In this document: piece by piece, positions 36,169-45,185 of the stretch
Position numbering within the stretch: the stretch's first letter is position 1
How the letters are laid out: each line of letters begins with the position of its first letter
DNA from: Gemmatimonadota bacterium
GTDB taxonomy: Bacteria > Gemmatimonadota > Gemmatimonadetes > Longimicrobiales > Gaopeijiaceae
NCBI GenBank assembly: GCA_012960225.1
Contig: DUBS01000055.1
Coordinates: forward strand, 1-59,837
DNA length: 59,837 bases
Reading direction: 5' to 3'
Position numbers and translations under genes: made by a program
The notes under the pieces: generated by a model
Database searches by the model: none
Told to the model about the DNA's origin: nothing
The model's input: only the letters and a program-made list of their open reading frames with translations

Positions 36169-36270
36169 TTGATTTCCTCTTTAGTATTAGTCGTATTGCT
36201 CGCTCTTAGCGGCCTGAGCCTTATTTTAGGGCTCAGGCGAGAGTGTGTGGTGCGCTTCGGACAAGACTGA
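36169..36270 (+). CDS. ilv leader peptide (Ile/Leu/Val-rich)
   Basis: A 33-codon frame starts with TTG 36169, 8 bases after GGAG (36157-36160), and ends at TGA 36268-36270. Codons 2-22 contain 14 Ile, Leu or Val in 21, including seven in a row (codons 5-11: LVLVVLL). It lies directly before a terminator and ilvB. In known amino-acid operons a ribosome that stalls on such codons changes the RNA fold and lets transcription pass. A small membrane peptide is the alternative reading, but the position is what an attenuation leader predicts. Confidence 0.75.
   Translation: MISSLVLVVLLALSGLSLILGLRRECVVRFGQD
36212..36238 (+). promoter_or_regulatory. Pause-type hairpin inside the ilv leader
   Basis: GCCTGAGCC (36212-36220) pairs perfectly with GGCTCAGGC (36230-36238) around a 9-base AT-rich loop. 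It overlaps leader codons 15-24, just downstream of the Leu/Val codon run, where a stalled ribosome would open it. A second hairpin (36255-36280, GACT/AGTC with a GAAA loop plus flanking pairs) lies around the leader stop codon. Confidence 0.55.
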
Positions 36271-36297
36271 AAAGTCGAAGAAATAGACCGAATGCCG

Positions 36298-36331
36298 CCG
36301 GGCTCTCTCAACTGGGAGGGTCCGGTTTTTT
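36298..36331 (+). terminator. ilv attenuator (intrinsic terminator upstream of ilvB)
   Basis: An 11-pair stem (36298-36308 with 36315-36325, two or three G-T pairs) and six T (36326-36331) end 22 bases before ilvB ATG. A terminator in front of a gene and after a leader peptide indicates attenuation. Competing pairings are visible: CGGAC (36258-36262) with GTCCG of the 3' arm (36320-36324) and GAGAG (36239-36243) with CTCTC of the 5' arm. Confidence 0.78.
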
Positions 36332-36353
36332 CATTATAGAATAATTGGAAAGA

Positions 36354-38078
36354 ATGGCTACTATCACAGGTGCTGATCTCGCTTGCAGAGCGCTCTCTCG
36401 AGAGGGGGCGCAGGTGCTCTTTGGACACCCTGGTGGTGCGATTCTTCCGTTCTATGATGCTTTATACAACTATTCTGCCCTTCGCCATGTACTTTGCAGG
36501 CATGAACAGGGCGCCGCTCACGCGGCTGATGGCTATGCACGCGCAACGGGACGGACAGGTGTTTGTGTGGCAACGAGCGGGCCAGGTGCTACGAACCTAG
36601 TAACTGGGCTGGCGGCCGCATTCATGGATGGCGTGCCAGTTGTCGCGGTAACTGGTCAAGTTGCTCGTCCTGGAATAGGAACCTTCGCCTTTCAGGAGAC
36701 TGATATTTTAGGGGTGACAATCCCTGTTACAAAGCATGGATTCTTGGTGCAGGAAGTCTCCGACATCCCTGAAGTGCTTTCGGAGGCTTTCCGATTAGCT
36801 GTGTCTGGTCGTCCTGGCCCGGTGCTGGTCGACATCCCAAAGGATGTCCAGGCAGCACTCGTCGATGAGAAGACATCTTCCTTGTCGCGTACCAGAAGGC
36901 CTGTGCCTATGGAACCCCTGCAGAGTACTCAGGAAATTGAAGCAGCGATTCAGCAGGTTGCCAAACTCCTAAGCGAGGCAGAGAGGCCGGTATTGCTTGT
37001 TGGCCGCGGAGTAATTTCGTCAGGTACAGCTGGTAAGCTTAGTTACTTGGCTGAGCGCAACGATCTTCCGGTCATCACTTCGTTATTAGGGCTGGATGCG
37101 TTCCCGGCTTCGGATCCGCGCGCACTTGGTATGCCCGGCATGCATGGTACCGAAAGAGCCAACTATAGCCTGCAGGATGCAGATCTGGTTCTAGGTCTCG
37201 GCGTCCGATTCGATGACCGAGTGATTGGTCGACCAGACGGATTTGCCCCAAACGCTAGGATCGTTCATTTCGATATCGATGCAACTGCGATCGAACGAAC
37301 GATGCGCGCGGATATTGCAGTTGTAGCTGACCTTGCTGTGTCCCTCAAGATGCTGTTGCCTCTCGTTTCGAAAGCAGACCGTACGGCCTGGTGGGAGAGG
37401 ATTCGAGAATGGAACCGTGAAGCAGATCCGACACAGGAGCCGCCGAGGGCCGGATACCGTCGAATGGGCCCACTCGGCGCTCGAGAGGCCATCCGCTCTG
37501 TTGCACGTAAGATCAGCGAAAGCAACGCGATAGCCGTAAGTGATGTCGGCCAGCATCAAATGTGGCTTGCACAGGAGTTAGGAGATGTGGCCCCGCGTTC
37601 CCACCTGACTTCAGGTGGTCTGGGGGCTATGGGATATGCCCTTCCAGCAGGACTTGGCGCGGCAATTGGACAACCCGATCGTCCGGTCTGGGTCGTAGCA
37701 GGAGATGGAGGCTTCCAGATGAGTCTCCAGGAACTCGCGACAGTCGTCCAGGAAGGCATTCCATTGCGCATCGTGGTGATTGATAATGGTTATCTCGGTA
37801 TGGTGCGACAGTGGCAGGAGCGCTTCTACGGGAAGCGGTACTCAGGGACACAGATTTCGGGACCAGATCTTGTTGCTTTGGGGAAAGCCTACGGTATTCC
37901 ATCATGGCGCATCGACAGGAGTGAGCAACTGGATTCCACGCTTAGCCTCGCAACCATCGAAGACGGTCCGGTGCTAATCTGGATGCAGGTCCGCCAGGAA
38001 GAGAATGTTTATCCGATGGTCCCATCTGGGGCCACTCTCGACGAGATGGTTACTGAACCCGAGCGTGTTTCTGGATGA
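36354..38078 (+). CDS. ilvB: Acetolactate synthase, large (catalytic) subunit
   Basis: 574 residues, ThDP-dependent. N-terminal PYR domain with the catalytic Glu E51 (CRHEQGAAHAADG), the FAD-binding middle domain, and the C-terminal PP domain with the ThDP motif GDGGFQMSLQEL and downstream IDNGYLG. It condenses two pyruvates, or pyruvate and 2-oxobutyrate, in the first step of valine/leucine and isoleucine synthesis. ATG 36354 follows GGAA at short distance; a TTG nine bases earlier is an alternative. It overlaps ilvN by 4 bases, and the leader-terminator structure upstream should couple expression to charged Ile/Leu/Val tRNA. Confidence 0.95.
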   Translation: MATITGADLACRALSREGAQVLFGHPGGAILPFYDALYNYSALRHVLCRHEQGAAHAADGYARATGRTGVCVATSGPGATNLVTGLAAAFMDGVPVVAVTGQVARPGIGTFAFQETDILGVTIPVTKHGFLVQEVSDIPEVLSEAFRLAVSGRPGPVLVDIPKDVQAALVDEKTSSLSRTRRPVPMEPLQSTQEIEAAIQQVAKLLSEAERPVLLVGRGVISSGTAGKLSYLAERNDLPVITSLLGLDAFPASDPRALGMPGMHGTERANYSLQDADLVLGLGVRFDDRVIGRPDGFAPNARIVHFDIDATAIERTMRADIAVVADLAVSLKMLLPLVSKADRTAWWERIREWNREADPTQEPPRAGYRRMGPLGAREAIRSVARKISESNAIAVSDVGQHQMWLAQELGDVAPRSHLTSGGLGAMGYALPAGLGAAIGQPDRPVWVVAGDGGFQMSLQELATVVQEGIPLRIVVIDNGYLGMVRQWQERFYGKRYSGTQISGPDLVALGKAYGIPSWRIDRSEQLDSTLSLATIEDGPVLIWMQVRQEENVYPMVPSGATLDEMVTEPERVSG

Positions 38079-38548
38079 GCCAATTAGTTCTTGTGGCAAG
38101 CCTGCAAGATGAGACTGGAGCCCTTGAACGCTTGCTCGGACTCCTGCGTCGTCGAGTCTTACCGCTAGAGAGCCTTTCCTTGTATCAAGCCGAAAATAAT
38201 ATCCTCGAAGTCGTGCTGCGATTCGGGGATCTTGATACACCAGAAGATAGAGTGGCCGCCGAGGTTTCAAGCCTATATGACGTTCTTTCTGTGAGGCGCC
38301 CTGATCAAGCATCCTGTGATGCAACTCGGGAATTGGCTGTTGTTAAAACGCACGGTAACCTCGAGCCGGTGCTCCCAGAGACAGTTAGTGATGTGTTGCA
38401 GCGCCATAGCTCAGACTCTATGGAACTCTCTGGCACTCCGCATGCGATTGACCGGGCACTCGCATACCTGCAAGAACAAGGTCTTATTACTGGAGTGAGC
38501 CGCAGTGGTGAGATGTTTCCACCCGGCCCTCATGAAATTGATACATAA
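38075..38548 (+). CDS. ilvN: Acetolactate synthase, small (regulatory) subunit
   Basis: 157 residues, the usual length for IlvN/IlvH. The N-terminal ACT domain begins MSQLVLVASLQDETGALERL and contains the valine-site region; a second regulatory domain follows (ELAVVKTHGN, GTPHAIDRALAYLQEQG). It activates the catalytic subunit and gives valine feedback inhibition. ATGA overlap with ilvB. Confidence 0.9.
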   Translation: MSQLVLVASLQDETGALERLLGLLRRRVLPLESLSLYQAENNILEVVLRFGDLDTPEDRVAAEVSSLYDVLSVRRPDQASCDATRELAVVKTHGNLEPVLPETVSDVLQRHSSDSMELSGTPHAIDRALAYLQEQGLITGVSRSGEMFPPGPHEIDT

Positions 38549-38572
38549 CTTCACTGTAGGGAGCGAACTCTG

Positions 38573-39565
38573 ATGGACCAAGTCAGCTCGAGCACGGCTG
38601 CTCTAGAAGGAAGAACGGTGGCTGTAATCGGATACGGTAGTCAGGGGCACGCACACGCACTCAACCTTAGGGATAGTGGTATAGAGGTTGTGGTCGGCCT
38701 GCGCGATGGGAGTGCATCAGCCGATAAGGCACGGGCTGAGAGCCTTGAAGTCATGCCTGTACACGAAGCAGCGAAACGTGGTGACGTAATCGCGTTCCTG
38801 ATCCATGACACGGCACAGCCCGCGGTCTATACCGCAGATATCGAACCTGCTTTGGAGCCAGGCAACGCCCTCCTTTTCGCACATGGCTTTAATATTCATT
38901 ACGGAGAAATCGTGCCACCCGCGGATGTGGACGTCATTCTCGTTGCGCCCAAGTCACCGGGGCAGATGCTCCGTCGTGAATTTGAGGCGGGTCGTGGAGT
39001 GCCAGCCTTATACGGTATCCACCAGGATGCGACGGGAGGTGCTCGAGAGCTTACGCTCGCCTACGCCGCTGGGCTGGGTTCCTCACGTGCCGGGTTGCTT
39101 GAGACTACCTGTGGTGCAGAGACTGAAACAGACCTCTTCGGGGAACAGGCTGTTTTGTGTGGTGGCTTCAGCGAACTGGTGAAAGCCGGATTCGAGACAC
39201 TTGTTGAAGCAGGCTATGACCCGAGACTTGCATACTTCGAATGCTTACATGAGCTAAAACTAATCGTTGACTTGGCTTATGCAGGTGGGCTCGCAGGGAT
39301 GCGTGCTGAGGTGAGCGATACTGCAGAATATGGTGATTATGTGAGTGGCAAGAGGGTTGTAGGCCCAGCTGCGAGAATCGCTATGCGAGAAATTCTAGAG
39401 GATATCCAGTCCGGGGCTTTCGCACGCAGATGGATCGACGAGTCAAAAAATGGTGGACAGGAGTTTCAGCGAGTTCGCGCATGCGAGCGGCTCCATCAGA
39501 TTGAGGAAGTGGGAGCTGAACTTCGCTCACATATGGCGTGGCTCCAGCCAGACTCTGAGGCTTGA
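38573..39565 (+). CDS. ilvC: Ketol-acid reductoisomerase (class I)
   Basis: 330 residues, the short class I form. The Rossmann motif [13 protein letters not shown] is followed by a cofactor-phosphate loop ([12 protein letters not shown]) with Arg/Ser residues that favour NADPH. The C-terminal knot carries the Mg ligands in [12 protein letters not shown] and [16 protein letters not shown]. It converts acetolactate to 2,3-dihydroxyisovalerate. The stop TGA overlaps the ilvD TTG start. Confidence 0.95.
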   Translation: MDQVSSSTAALEGRTVAVIGYGSQGHAHALNLRDSGIEVVVGLRDGSASADKARAESLEVMPVHEAAKRGDVIAFLIHDTAQPAVYTADIEPALEPGNALLFAHGFNIHYGEIVPPADVDVILVAPKSPGQMLRREFEAGRGVPALYGIHQDATGGARELTLAYAAGLGSSRAGLLETTCGAETETDLFGEQAVLCGGFSELVKAGFETLVEAGYDPRLAYFECLHELKLIVDLAYAGGLAGMRAEVSDTAEYGDYVSGKRVVGPAARIAMREILEDIQSGAFARRWIDESKNGGQEFQRVRACERLHQIEEVGAELRSHMAWLQPDSEA

Positions 39566-41232
39566 AGCTTCCCACGCTCAGGAGCCGCAAACTCCTGGGG
39601 GGGCGGGATAGGGCACCCGCGCGTGCAATGCTTCGCGCTGTGGGCCTGAGTGACGAAGACTTTGAGAAGCCACTGATTGGGATTGCGAATACCTGGACTG
39701 ATGCAACGCCGTGTAACGTTCACCTAAGGGATTTGGCTTCAGCTGTTCGCGAAGGTGTTATCGATGCAGGTGGTACTCCACTTGAGTTCAACACAATCGC
39801 AGTATCGGACGGTATCACCATGGGCACTTCCGGTATGCGCACCTCGCTGGTTAGTCGTGAAATCATCGCAGACTCAATCGAGTTGATGAGCCTTGGATAC
39901 CACTTCGACGGGGTCATCGCACTTTCGGGTTGTGATAAGACAATCCCAGGAACGGTAATGGCGCTAGCCCGACTTGACCGTCCAAGCTTGATGCTCTACG
40001 GAGGATCAATACAACCCGGCACGCATGCGGGCCAAGACATTACGATCCAGGACGTCTTTGAAGCTGTAGGCGCATGCGCTGCGGGGCGTATTGATGAAGA
40101 GGAACTCTTGGAGATTGAAAAGGCCGCCTGCCCGGGAGCTGGGGCGTGCGGTGGCCAGTTCACTGCGAATACGATGGCTACGGTATTTGAGGCGGTCGGG
40201 ATTTCACCGATGGGAAGTGGCACAGTGCCCGCCACGGACTCCGCGAAGGCTGAAGTAGCACGTGGTTGCGGCCGCCTAGTCGTTGATCTCGTCGAACGGA
40301 ATGTTACTGCACGACAAATCCTCACTCGAGAGGCACTCGAGAATGGAGTAGCTGTCGCCGTTGCTACCGGGGGATCTACTAATGCTGTTCTCCACCTCTT
40401 GGCAGTGGCCCATGAGGCAGGTGTGCGACTCACACTAGACGATTTCGACCGGATCAGCGCAACTACTCCGCTCTTGGCAGACATGAAACCCTGGGGGCGT
40501 TTCGTGGCTCCCGATCTTCACCGTGCAGGAGGGGTAGCGCTGGTCGCTCGCCGGCTCCTAGAAGGTGGTTATCTGAAGGGAGATATGCTCACTGTTACTG
40601 GTCATACGCTCTCGGGAGAAGTCTCGGATGCGGAGGAAACTGAGGGGCAGGAAGTTGTTCGATCAGCAGCAGATCCGATCAAGGATCGTGGTGGGTTAAT
40701 TGTACTCAGGGGCAACCTGGCCCCCGACGGGTGTGTTTTGAAGGTCGCAGGTCATGAGAGGACGTTTCATCAAGGCCCGGCCCGTGTCTTTGAAAGTGAA
40801 GAGGACGCGATGACCGCGGTACAAGGGGGAACAATCGTTCCGGGTGATGTAGTCGTGATCCGAGGAGAGGGGCCGCGTGGCGGGCCCGGAATGAGGGAGA
40901 TGCTTGCCGTCACAGCTGCGCTAGCGGGTTCAGGCTTGGGCTCCAAGGTCGCGCTCCTCACAGACGGGCGGTTTTCGGGAGCTACACACGGCTTGATGGC
41001 TGGACATGTTGCACCAGAGGCAGTCGAGGGTGGCCCGATTGCAGCGCTGCAAGATGGAGACATCGTAACTTTCGACCTAGAGGAACGCACTGTTTCGGTC
41101 GACATGAGCCCTGATGAGATTAAGTCGCGAGTTATGGTATGGTCACCGCCTTCGAGGCTGATACCTGATGGGGCTCTATCGAAGTACGCTCGATTGGTCT
41201 CGTCTGCAGCGAACGGCGCGGTGACTATCTGA
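39562..41232 (+). CDS. ilvD: Dihydroxy-acid dehydratase
   Basis: 556 residues. Three conserved Cys, C51 (TPCN), C124 (SGCDK) and C196 (GACGG), match the [2Fe-2S] type of IlvD/Edd. The catalytic-site segments [10 protein letters not shown] and [11 protein letters not shown] are present. It dehydrates dihydroxyisovalerate and dihydroxymethylvalerate. The TTG start overlaps the ilvC stop by 4 bases, a strong sign of coupling. Confidence 0.95.
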   Translation: MKLPTLRSRKLLGGRDRAPARAMLRAVGLSDEDFEKPLIGIANTWTDATPCNVHLRDLASAVREGVIDAGGTPLEFNTIAVSDGITMGTSGMRTSLVSREIIADSIELMSLGYHFDGVIALSGCDKTIPGTVMALARLDRPSLMLYGGSIQPGTHAGQDITIQDVFEAVGACAAGRIDEEELLEIEKAACPGAGACGGQFTANTMATVFEAVGISPMGSGTVPATDSAKAEVARGCGRLVVDLVERNVTARQILTREALENGVAVAVATGGSTNAVLHLLAVAHEAGVRLTLDDFDRISATTPLLADMKPWGRFVAPDLHRAGGVALVARRLLEGGYLKGDMLTVTGHTLSGEVSDAEETEGQEVVRSAADPIKDRGGLIVLRGNLAPDGCVLKVAGHERTFHQGPARVFESEEDAMTAVQGGTIVPGDVVVIRGEGPRGGPGMREMLAVTAALAGSGLGSKVALLTDGRFSGATHGLMAGHVAPEAVEGGPIAALQDGDIVTFDLEERTVSVDMSPDEIKSRVMVWSPPSRLIPDGALSKYARLVSSAANGAVTI

Positions 41233-41324
41233 GCCGATCCTCTTTGTTGTGACCCTGTCTTGCTTTTCTTGATCTGGCAGTACCGCTCAGAAGCCCACAT
41301 GTTGCATCGCTATAGAGACCATGC

Positions 41325-41359
41325 CACACTGCCGCCGATAAGGCTTTAAGGGCAGTGTG
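41325..41359. other. Hairpin after ilvD
   Basis: CACACTGCC (41325-41333) and GGCAGTGTG (41351-41359) form a perfect 9-bp stem with a 17-base loop. It is followed by TTAAGG, not a T-run. A smaller stem GGTCT/AGACC (41364-41377) lies just before the ribosome binding site of the next gene. Together they may end the ilv transcript or set expression of the MalY-like gene. Confidence 0.4.
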
Positions 41360-41385
41360 TTAAGGTCTATTCAGACCAGGAGGTC

Positions 41386-42747
41386 ATGAGCATGCAGCAA
41401 GAAAATGGGCTCAATCGCCGGGCATTCTTAAAGAATGCTGGGATGACGGCAGTTCTCGGGGCAGTTGGAACACGGACTGCGTTTGCTGAGGAGATTGACG
41501 CTATCGAGTCTGCAGGTTCGGGCCGGCAGGTGTACGATTTTGATGAGGTCTACAACCGTGTCGATACCGATAGCATTAAATGGGATAGTGCAATTGCGAC
41601 ATATGGTGAGGCGATCGAGGTCGGCATGGGTATCGCGGACATGGATTTCCAAGCACCCCAGTGTATCACCAAGGCTCTTGCTGAACGCTGTGAGCATGAG
41701 AACTGGGGTTATCTAAGAAGGCCCTCGTCCTATGTACAAGCCATCGTGGACTGGAATAGTCGCCGATATGGGCTCGATATCGATCCCAGCACAGTGGTTC
41801 TCACTACAGGTGTCCACCCAGGTCTGATTGCAGCGCTGCATACGTTTGCGCCCCCTGGGTCGAGAATCCTTCTGACGACACCGACGTATAATGGCTTCTA
41901 CTCTGACCTTCGGTTCACGAGAACAGTTGCATCAGATAGTCCGATGAAACTGGTCAATGGACGTTACTCAATCGATTTCGAAGATTTTGAGCAGCGAGCC
42001 AGGACAGCCAATGTCTTCATCCTGTGTAATCCACAGAACCCGACTGGAAACTGTTGGTCTCCGGAAGACCTGACGCGGATGGGAGAGATCTGCCTAGAAC
42101 ATCGGGTTGTCTTACTAGCTGATGAAATACATTGCGACTTCGTGACTAAAGGGAATAAGTACACGCCATTTGCTACCCTTCCGAACAAGGAAATTGTTGA
42201 TAACAGCCTGACGTTTAAGGCTGCGAGTAAGTCTTTCAGTCTGGCTGCTATGAAAGTTGCTTGGTACTTCTCTACCAACCCTGACTATCTTGCCCGTGTG
42301 CGGGCCAACACCAGGGCCGATCTGAGCACCTTGGGCATGGTGGCTAACGTTGCTGCGCTCACTGAAGGAGAAGATTGGCTTGATGAACTCTTAGTCTACA
42401 TAGATGGGAACCATGATTTCGCAGAGAGCTACATTCAAGAAAACATCCCTCTCCTAGACTACACGAAGGCTCAGGGGACATATCTCGCCTGGCTTGATGT
42501 GGGCCAAGTTGTGAACCGAATTGACGCAAAAGAGACTGCTGCCCAAGAGAGCAGGGCCTCGGGTAACACAGTTACTCCTGAAGATATAATTCAGCGCTGG
42601 TTCGCTGAGAACGCGCGGGTTTTCCTGAACCCTGGCTTGAGTTACGGAACTGGTGGGGCTGACCACATGCGCATGAACCTCGCTACTTCGAGGAGGTTGA
42701 TAAGGAAGGCGCTCGACAACATGGGAGAGGCTTTGGCAGAGATTTAG
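41386..42747 (+). CDS. Tat-exported MalY/PatB-like aminotransferase class I
   Basis: 453 residues with a twin-arginine signal (LNRRAFLKNAGM, hydrophobic stretch, cleavage near AFA). The catalytic domain is MalY/PatB-like: NPQNPTGNCW, LADEIHCDF and the PLP Lys in FKAASKSFSLAAMK. Cytoplasmic MalY enzymes cleave cystathionine or S-alkyl-cysteines. An exported form would act on extracellular sulfur amino acids, but this is inference. ATG 41386 is preceded by CAGGAGGT. It is separated from ilvD by 153 bases and is not an obvious part of the ilv operon. Confidence 0.85.
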   Translation: MSMQQENGLNRRAFLKNAGMTAVLGAVGTRTAFAEEIDAIESAGSGRQVYDFDEVYNRVDTDSIKWDSAIATYGEAIEVGMGIADMDFQAPQCITKALAERCEHENWGYLRRPSSYVQAIVDWNSRRYGLDIDPSTVVLTTGVHPGLIAALHTFAPPGSRILLTTPTYNGFYSDLRFTRTVASDSPMKLVNGRYSIDFEDFEQRARTANVFILCNPQNPTGNCWSPEDLTRMGEICLEHRVVLLADEIHCDFVTKGNKYTPFATLPNKEIVDNSLTFKAASKSFSLAAMKVAWYFSTNPDYLARVRANTRADLSTLGMVANVAALTEGEDWLDELLVYIDGNHDFAESYIQENIPLLDYTKAQGTYLAWLDVGQVVNRIDAKETAAQESRASGNTVTPEDIIQRWFAENARVFLNPGLSYGTGGADHMRMNLATSRRLIRKALDNMGEALAEI

Positions 42748-43538
42748 GGCTCAGATTCTAGGAACCAATCTAGAGCTTTGGCCACAACCTCTGGGGGCAT
42801 CTCATGCCCTCCAGTGAATTCTTCGTAGTGGATGGTGTAGCCGTCCATAACGAACATCGGCGCAATCCCGTCTCTGCTTAGTGCTACTGGCAACACTCGA
42901 TCCTCGGTGCCATGGGATATGAAAACCTTTGGACGTCCGATAATTGGGTCCTCTGGGTAAGAGAATCCAGGCGAGAACCCGATTAATCGGGTAAATAAGT
43001 CACCATTCGACGGTCCGAGAGATAGGGCATACGAAGCTCCGTCTGAAAATCCAGCGAGCGCTATCTTTTCAGGATCGATGGCGCATCGCGAGAACACGTA
43101 CTGTAGGGCTGAGTCGAGGAAAACGACGTCAGAACCGAACATGCCTTGGATTGCGTCCCATGTTCGGCCTCTCGATTCAGGTGCTAGCAGCACAATGCCA
43201 TGTTTCTCACACGGTTCGTAGAGTCTCTCCCAGGATCTTGCTCGACCCCCCCCTCCGTGCAAAGCAACGATAAGTGGGGCAGGAAGGGTTGGTTGGTACT
43301 GGTCGGGTACATAGAGTATCCCACCCTGGCCCTTGTCGGTTTCCACTGTCACTGCTCCTCTGGGTGCAGGGATAGTAGGCCGTCCCGGACGAGCGGTCAG
43401 ACGCGGATCTCTTTGCTGTTGAGAGAGAATCTGGGTCCCGGAAATTGTCTCAACTAATGGGGACCAAAGCATCGGAATACTCGCCGCTAAGAAATTTCTC
43501 CGGGTTAGGACGTCTTCGTTTGCTATGGTAGGTGTCAT
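42744..43538 (-). CDS. Tat-exported alpha/beta-hydrolase (poly-hydroxyacid esterase/phospholipase-like)
   Basis: About 264 residues. The Tat signal is LTRRNFLAASIPMLW. Fold motifs: PLIVALHGGGGRARSW, the nucleophile elbow GFSDGASYA, the acid Asp in SHGTEDRVLP and His in FTGGHEMPP. It resembles dienelactone hydrolase- and feruloyl-esterase-like small hydrolases. The chosen start is ATG 43538; two earlier in-frame ATG codons give a long N-terminus without a ribosome binding site. It overlaps the convergent MalY-like gene by 4 bases. Confidence 0.82.
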   Translation of the reverse strand: MTPTIANEDVLTRRNFLAASIPMLWSPLVETISGTQILSQQQRDPRLTARPGRPTIPAPRGAVTVETDKGQGGILYVPDQYQPTLPAPLIVALHGGGGRARSWERLYEPCEKHGIVLLAPESRGRTWDAIQGMFGSDVVFLDSALQYVFSRCAIDPEKIALAGFSDGASYALSLGPSNGDLFTRLIGFSPGFSYPEDPIIGRPKVFISHGTEDRVLPVALSRDGIAPMFVMDGYTIHYEEFTGGHEMPPEVVAKALDWFLESEP

Positions 43539-43685
43539 ACTTGTGGAGCTCTGCAGGGATAGCATAGAAGGGACGGGAAGCTGGCGCATTGGTGTGGGAG
43601 CGTCAAAGATTCCTTATGCCGTTGCGAAAGGTTGCATGGTAGTCGTTCATTTCAGGAAGAGAATCGCCGGCCGAAGGAGGAATCA

Positions 43686-44309
43686 ATGTCGATACTTAAT
43701 CCAGGCTTTTACCGTCAGGTAACTTCGCTGGTTGGGGTACTTACCCTGTTTATAATTGGAGCGGATTTCGGTGTTGCCCAAAGGTTCGTCAGTCCGGATT
43801 CCCTGAGGCAGCTGCAGAGCGTGGTCCCACTCAGTGGCCCACCGGGGACGACTGTCGAAATCTCTTCAGAAAATCTACCTCTTGCTGCGCGCATCCATCT
43901 AGCAGTGGGTGCAATCCATGCCGGTTTTGAGACACTGGCCGAGGGTGCTCAAGGAGAGTGGGGTGATCTGTCGGGGGAGATCAGGATCCCGGAATCGGCA
44001 TCGTGGGATCGGCCACTCTATGTGATCGCACTCAATGGGGTTTTTAGCCCAATCGGGCTCTCGAATCCATTCCATGTAACGAATGAGGAAGGCTTGGTCC
44101 GAAGAGAGGGTCAGGTTACCGACGAGTTTGAGGCGTGTCTGACATTTCGGGATGAAGATGAACTGCTTTATGCTCTGACCGGGGAACTCGGCAGCCTCGG
44201 TGCTGGGGATCAGGTTACTATAGAGGGAGTCTATTTAGAGACCAGCTCGTGCATAGAAGGAAGCACAATTGAGGTGGTCCGAGCCATATCGGGGAGGGAA
44301 AGACCGTGA
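43686..44309 (+). CDS. Secreted IPT/DUF5818-like protein
   Basis: 207 residues: a signal peptide (to about residue 31), an IPT/TIG-like Ig module (VVPLSGPPGTTVEISSENLP), then a C-terminal OB-like segment with two Cys (CLTFRDEDELLYALTGELG and GAGDQVTIEGVYLETSSC) as in DUF5818 proteins. AAGGAGG lies 5 bases before ATG 43686. The 4-base overlap with the creatininase-like gene (GTGA) makes the two a unit. No catalytic residues are seen. Confidence 0.7.
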   Translation: MSILNPGFYRQVTSLVGVLTLFIIGADFGVAQRFVSPDSLRQLQSVVPLSGPPGTTVEISSENLPLAARIHLAVGAIHAGFETLAEGAQGEWGDLSGEIRIPESASWDRPLYVIALNGVFSPIGLSNPFHVTNEEGLVRREGQVTDEFEACLTFRDEDELLYALTGELGSLGAGDQVTIEGVYLETSSCIEGSTIEVVRAISGRERP

Positions 44310-45157
44310 AGACATTCTTCCGTGCTTCAGTGCTTGTAATGCTCTCGTATGTTCTGGTGATCACACAGGTGGGTGCACAGGAGTCTCCGGCAAAGGACAT
44401 GATGACCTTTCCGCGCCCAATCGAGGCACTCGACAATGTCTGGATTGAAGAGCTTACGATGCTTGAAGTGCGCGACGCTCTTGAAGAAGGAAAGACGACC
44501 GCGCTGATCTTGACTGGCGGTATCGAGGAGAATGGTCCGTACCTAACAACGGGAAAGCATAACCATGTACTTGCGGTGATGGGTGATGCCATCGCCAGAA
44601 AACTCGGCAATACGTTGGTTGCGCCGATCGTAACAATAGAGCCTGGCAATCCTGAACGGGCTGGCACACCGGGTGGTATCCGCCTCTCGCAGGAGACTTT
44701 TCAGGCAGTACTCCGTGATATGGCGACCAGCCTAAGAACACAGGGTTTCAGAAGTATCTTCCTAATTGGAGATAGCGGAGGTAACCAGCGGGGGATGGCT
44801 ACTGTTGCAGAAGAGTTATCCGAGGCTTGGGCCGGCCAGGGTATCGTGATCGCCCACATCCCCGAGTATTACAACTACGATGATGTGGTCGAGTACCAGA
44901 AAAATGTACTCGGAATCGATGAAGATCCTCGTTTAGAGGGCCTTCACGATGACTACTACATCACTTCGATCATCATGAATGACGACCCTCAGCATGTGAG
45001 ACTTGAGCAGCGCATTGCTGCGGACAAGGCTTCGATTAACAACATCGATCTCTTACCGGTCGATAAGACTCTGGAGCATGGGAGAAAGCTGATAGAGTTT
45101 CGTACAGATGTTACGGTTGCAGCCATTTTGGCAGCTATAGCAGCGTCAGATCGATAG
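44306..45157 (+). CDS. Secreted creatininase-family protein
   Basis: 283 residues with a signal peptide ending near VGAQ. Creatininase-fold landmarks are GGIEENGPYLTTGKHNHV and FLIGDSGGNQRG. True creatininase binds two metals through E-x-H and D; here the site reads E-E-N-G-P-Y and K-H-N, so the metal ligands differ from the classical enzyme. I know similar variants as secreted 'creatininase family' proteins, whose activity has not been settled. The start is GTG 44306, overlapping the upstream stop. Confidence 0.82.
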   Translation: MKTFFRASVLVMLSYVLVITQVGAQESPAKDMMTFPRPIEALDNVWIEELTMLEVRDALEEGKTTALILTGGIEENGPYLTTGKHNHVLAVMGDAIARKLGNTLVAPIVTIEPGNPERAGTPGGIRLSQETFQAVLRDMATSLRTQGFRSIFLIGDSGGNQRGMATVAEELSEAWAGQGIVIAHIPEYYNYDDVVEYQKNVLGIDEDPRLEGLHDDYYITSIIMNDDPQHVRLEQRIAADKASINNIDLLPVDKTLEHGRKLIEFRTDVTVAAILAAIAASDR

Positions 45158-45185
45158 CTAGAGACAAATCCTGGGCCAGCCGAGC

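Noticed and set aside
41386..42747. MalY-like gene as the branched-chain aminotransferase of the ilv operon
   Set aside because: It is Tat-exported, of the MalY/PatB class, and separated by 153 bases and a hairpin.
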